The position numbers and the translations under genes were made by a program. Positions 60,107 to 64,000 of a DNA stretch of 64,000 nt are shown here, piece after piece. The notes under the pieces were generated by a model. The model saw only the letters and a list, made by a program, of their open reading frames with translations, was not told the DNA's origin and made no database searches. Origin of the DNA: Nephrocerus scutellatus (taxonomy: Eukaryota; Arthropoda; Insecta; Diptera; Pipunculidae). Location of the stretch: positions 40,412,010 through 40,476,009 of the forward strand of contig OX352763.1 of the NCBI GenBank assembly GCA_947095585.1. Reading direction: 5' to 3'. The stretch's first letter is position 1; each line of letters starts with the position of its first letter.

Positions 60107-61357
60107 AAGGGTTATCCATTTCGCGGTTTCAAAAGTATAGGGCTGGAATTCGACATCTGTCAAACTAAGTTGTTAAAACAATTTTTTTTTCAGTTGAAAG
60201 TCTGACATTTACGAAAATGGATCGCTATCGCACAACGCTTGAAAATTGTAAAAACCTACTACAAAAATGGTGATTCTGCCACAGCCACATATCGTGCTTT
60301 AAGAGGAGATTATGGTTTACATAATCGTCCAACTACGCAAGCAATTGGCAAAATTGTGAAGAAATTAGAAGAGGCCTGTGCATCATCGTTTCACTCGTAC
60401 CACTGAAAATATCGCTGCTGTAAGTGAAAGTGTTGCCGAAGACCCGAATGTGTCGATTCCTCGTCGTTCTCAGGAATTAGGACTGTCTTACGGTACATTA
60501 TGGCGTATTTTGCATATTTTATATCCATATAAAATCCAGCTCACACAACAACTGAAGCCAGCTGACCATTCACAACGTCGTAGCTACGTCGAATGGGTGC
60601 TTGAACAACAGGCGGTGGACGGCGATTTTTCGAACAAAATATTCTTCAGCGACAAAGCACATTTCTCACTCGGTGGGTATGTTAACAAACAAAATTGTCG
60701 TATTTGGGATTCTGAGAATCCTCAAGTAATTGAAGAGAGGCCATTACATCCACAAAAAGTCACTGCTTGGTGCGCTCTTTGGTTCGGAGGTGTGATTGGA
60801 CCTTACTTCTTCGAAAACGACAATGGAACGACTGTCACCGTCAATTCGGAGGTTTATGGTCATATGCTAACCGACTTTTTTTTGCCTGCTATTGAAGAAT
60901 ACGACTTAGAAAATATGTGGTTTCAACAAGACGGTGCCACATGCCACACAACTCGAGCGAATATGGCTTTATTGCAAGAGACATTTCCTGGCCGCGTAAT
61001 TTCTCGTCGTGGCGATATCAACTGGCCACCAAGATCATGCGATTTGACACCGCTTGACTTTTTTTTGTGGGGCTACGCGAAAGACCGTGTTCATGCAGAT
61101 AAACCTTTAACTCTTGAGCACTTAAAAACCATTATTCGTCAAGTTATGGCTGAGATACCGCCCAAAAAGTGGTCGAAAATTACCTCAAAAGAATTGATGC
61201 TTGCAACAATTCGCGTGGTGGTCATTTAAATGATGTAGTATTTCACACATAATGTCAACGTTCAAACTTTATAATAAAAAATAAATATCATGATAAAAAG
61301 TATTTTACATGTGTTTTATTTACGTTTAATTTTGAAACCGCAAAATGGATAACCCTT
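60107..61357 (+). mobile_element. DD41D (rosa-type) mariner, both ends present, inactive
   Basis: TIRs AAGGGTTATCCATTTCGCGG (60,107) and CCGCAAAATGGATAACCCTT (ending 61,357) match over about 26 bp with one mismatch and are flanked by TA. Length is about 1,251 bp. The transposase start (60,217) loses five bases soon after ATG, a frameshift shared with unit 1 follows near 60,375, and about 10 bp are missing near 61,163. The catalytic triad remains: FFSDKAHF, WFQQDGATCH, RSCDLTPLDFFLWGY with 41 residues between the last two Asp. The DD41D group is known from tephritids (described from Ceratitis rosa, from memory), which fits a fruit-fly source. Confidence 0.9.
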
Positions 61358-61880
61358 TATATATTAGGGTCTCCCTTAAATTTCCAGTTCGATATATTTT
61401 TACGCATACCTTCTTAAAACTTTCGTAATAACCCAATATTGTCTAGAAAAAAATATTAGCCCGTTTTATAAACAATAACCCTGCCGACTTGCGATTTAAA
61501 CTTGTCCATACAAGTTGCACAGGTAATGCGCTGCGACCTGTAACTACGTATTTCATTTGTCATTTCATATGTGATTTTTAAGATATTAGTGCGCTATTTT
61601 TTATTGCATAAATATGTCGGTGGATTACGGAGAGATAAACAAAATATTTTCCTTATCGGAATGCCTAGCCATCAAATAAATGGTGCAAAATTACCATCTA
61701 GTCGTCAAGTTCTCGCTGTCTTATTTTACAATATTCGCGAAGTCAAGCTGACTGTAGTGCATTAAATTTTGGGAAAAAGCAAGAATTCCCACAAAGGCAT
61801 TTCCAAACTGCGTGAAGAAACTTGTTGATTTATATCATGTTTGGAGAGAGCTGCAAAAAAACTGTAAGAAAACTAAGGTC
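61358..61880. other. no gene recognised
   Basis: AT-rich sequence to the right of the duplicated block, with no similarity seen to the upstream exons expected for the GPR107-like gene. Confidence 0.45.
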
Positions 61881-61884
61881 ACGT

Positions 61885-62145
61885 TCAAGAACCGTGAAAC
61901 TAATTTTTCACACGCCCATACACGAAAGTGACTGTTTCATAGACACACTAGTGAGTTAAGATATAAAATACTTTTGTTATTTACTGCAGTCACAGCAAAC
62001 ACACATTCCCAGAGTAATTTTACATTGCGCATAACCGGTTAAGCAGAAAAACCGGTTTTGGTCGTGTGAAAAATAGCGTACCTACATTACTCGCAGAAAA
62101 GTGCTCATAAACTCCACTTTCCTCGCTCGTTATGTAATATACTAC
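61885..62145 (-). repeat. dispersed noncoding repeat, inverted copy of 14,165-14,425
   Basis: Contains reverse complements of the 14.2-kb repeat: GTGACTGTTTCATAGACACA, TTATTTACTGCAGTCACAGC, AAACACACATTCCCA, GTGAAAAATAGCG, ACATTACTCGCAGAAAAGTG and CCTCGCTCGTTATGTA. Confidence 0.7.
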
Positions 62146-62149
62146 TAAA

Positions 62150-63740
62150 ATTGACCTTGATTACTTTTTTGATATTGCACATGCTGATGCCTTTGAGAGA
62201 ATGAAAATAGAGGCAGACAAAGTATTTTTAAAGACAATTGGAAGAAGGGTAAAGGAGTGTAAGACAAAGAGAGTTATTGGCTGTTGCATCTACTTCCAAT
62301 ACCAATATCTTGGAATGTCCAGAAGATTCGAACGAAGAACAGATTTTGAATTCTGAACACAGCTTGCCAGACGATCCCTGCCCTGAAAGAAGTACAACAG
62401 AGAAATAATCTTATAACACCTAAACTTTTCGCAGCTTTAGACCGACGTCAGTTAAGCATAAGAGACTCCGTTTACATTCTTCATGCGGTCGTAGAAGCGC
62501 TTGGTCTGAGCAGGGACGATTTCCCTATTAACAAATCCTCCATACAGCGAATTCGTACTCAGACGAGAAAATCCAGGGCAGAAGCAATAAAAACTGGCTT
62601 TCAGAATAATGTACCTGACGTTGTCACAGTCATTGGGATGGAAAACTATTACCCGGATTGGATGTACAAAGTTCAAAAGAAGAACGTTTGCCAACTATTG
62701 CTTCATTTGACGATATAGAACTGCTTCTTGTAGTGCCAACACAACAGGAGAGTTCTTGTGGAAAACATCAAGCTAAAGCTGTCTCAACTGCTCTCTTTGA
62801 CTGGAACCTTCATAATAAAGTACAAATAATGTGCTGCGACACAACAGCTTCGAATACTGGCCGTTTCAATGGAGCTTGTGCTTTATAACGAGAATTGTTG
62901 CTTTTCGCTTGTTGTCATCATGTTTATGAATTGGTTCTAAAAAGTATCTTCGAAACCAAGATAAAGCAAATTACTAGTAGCCCAGATATTCCGATTTTCA
63001 AAAAGTTCAGAGACAATTGGTAAAACGTCGATTCCAGTGACATTGAACTATCTCTTGATTTCGTAAAAGAACATGTTGGCGAGACAAACATTACATCTTT
63101 GTTAGTGTTTTATAAGGCAGAACTGGACAAAGCTTTTATAAGAAACGATTACCGCGAATTGGTTGATACAGAGAAGAAATTAAAACTCAGGCCCCCCGGA
63201 GCTATGCATCAGGCACGATGGATGGCGAGAGCGATATATTCTTTAAAAATATATTTGCTTCAGTCACAATTCAGAATGATTGCGAAGGACAAAAAGGCCC
63301 TACAAGATGTTTGCTTATTTTTTGTCGTCACATTGTATGTTAAGACTTGGCTCGAAGCACAGTGGCGAATAAAGCACCTAACCAAGTTTTGTGCTTCTTG
63401 AAGGCGTTAAAAGAGTACGAAAAAGTTGAGGCAACAGTTTCTAAAACTTCTATAAGCAAGTTTAGCCATCACTTGTGGTATTTATGTGAAGAGACAGTCA
63501 TTCTATAACTTTTTGATGATAAAGTTGATAACCGAACTAAGATGAAAATGACTGCTAACTTAAACAGGGGATAAAAGCTCAGATTTTGTCAGAGGCTGTC
63601 AAATTAATGCAAGATTTTAACGAACTTATTACGGCTGAGGAAGAGCAAAAACAATTCTTGTTGCGCTGTGTCCAGGAACATAGAAATTTGTATCCGGACT
63701 GTAAAAATACAACACTAAATGGGAGTTACCAAGGCTGACC
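62150..63740 (+). pseudogene. degenerate transposase-like gene of uncertain family (hAT-like?)
   Basis: Joined by eye across frameshifts, this reads as one protein: DRRQLSIRDSVYILHAVVEA (62,441-62,500), SIQRIRTQTRKSRAEAIKTG (62,540-62,600), QIMCCDTTASNTGRFNGACA (62,825-62,884), LLFACCHHVYELVLKSIFE (62,895-62,953), IFKKFRDNW (62,994-63,020), PPGAMHQARWMARAIYSLKI (63,195-63,254) and LLRCVQEHRNLYPDC (63,660-63,702). The DTTASNTG and later CxHHxYEL pattern recalls RNase H-fold hAT transposases, but I cannot assign a family firmly. Multiple stops mean it is inactive. Terminal repeats were not found. Confidence 0.55.
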
Positions 63741-64000
63741 GTTATTATTTTATGTTTTTTTTTTAAATAAATATTAATGTTTATCTTATTTTATTTTAAA
63801 TCTTATTCAGTTAATTTGTTGCATTTTAATTAGTTTTATAGCAGACTGATTATCTGAGAAAAACCATACCAGAGAACTCCATTGTACTCGTTCCCAGTCA
63901 GTTCACTATTCAAATCTCTTCGTTACTTGAAGATAGCGAAGGACTTGCTCTAGTTTCAATGGCCGAAGTTTTTCGATCGTTATTATATCCCTTCGAAATA
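63741..64000. other. window edge; AT-rich, then an open stretch of unknown nature
   Basis: A T-rich tail with AATAAATATTAATG (63,760-63,780) may be the 3' end of the preceding element. From about 63,870 to the edge an open plus-strand frame exists (ending near SMAEVFRSLLYP), but no family is recognised. Confidence 0.3.

Overview
The window is insect nuclear DNA, almost certainly from a dipteran and most plausibly a tephritid fruit fly or a close relative. It carries multi-exon 7-transmembrane chemoreceptor (gustatory receptor, Gr) genes with short introns, AT-rich intergenic DNA, and dense remnants of mariner, non-LTR, SINE and Ty3/gypsy elements. The species assignment is inference. Nothing looks bacterial or plasmid-like, and I see no CRISPR, operon or origin.

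Layout. 1-6.1 kb is a graveyard of retroelements: a Ty3/gypsy pol scrap, an RNase H-bearing non-LTR scrap, an RTE-like element, and a second non-LTR element whose 3' end abuts the RTE endonuclease. 6.8-8.3 kb holds Gr gene A (minus strand, five exons, apparently intact). 8.5-9.5 kb is an internally deleted maT-type mariner. 9.8-11.5 kb holds repeats with an ACACATGTGT core. From about 12,579 to 36,848 lies a roughly 24.3-kb block: Gr B (minus), a foldback-like repeat island, non-LTR fragments, Gr C (minus), an RNase H-bearing non-LTR element carrying a tRNA-derived SINE, Gr D (plus, with a 6.4-kb fourth intron full of transposons), 3' exons of a GPR107-like gene, and a DD41D mariner. The block is repeated directly in tandem at 36,847-61,182. 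The last 2.8 kb holds a dispersed repeat and a degenerate transposase-like sequence of uncertain family.

The receptors. Each of A, B1, C1, C2, D1 and D2 has a first exon of about 850-900 nt ending in phase 1, then exons of exactly 74, 69, 90 and 69 nt with phase-0 junctions. The last exon carries the insect Gr signature TYxxxxxQF (seen as TYMIFFIQF or close variants). Predicted proteins are about 380-400 aa. A, B and C form one close subgroup (shared GDNFGKF and similar receptor-body motifs); D is more diverged and lies head-to-head with C. B2 has lost the end of exon 4 and all of exon 5 at the duplication junction and is a pseudogene. GPR107 appears only as 3' exons with incompatible splice phase, so it is a relic in both copies.

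Most notable points: (i) the duplication junction, which joins a mariner ORF to the interior of Gr exon 4; (ii) near-perfect identity of the first 4.5 kb of the two copies followed by clear divergence; (iii) the distant last exon of Gr D; (iv) a tRNA-derived SINE family with clear target-site duplications; (v) ACACATGTGT-bearing arrays enclosed by long inverted ends; (vi) a 38-bp hairpin between Gr C and Gr D. Whether the tandem duplication is biological or an assembly artefact (unmerged haplotypes) cannot be settled from sequence alone.
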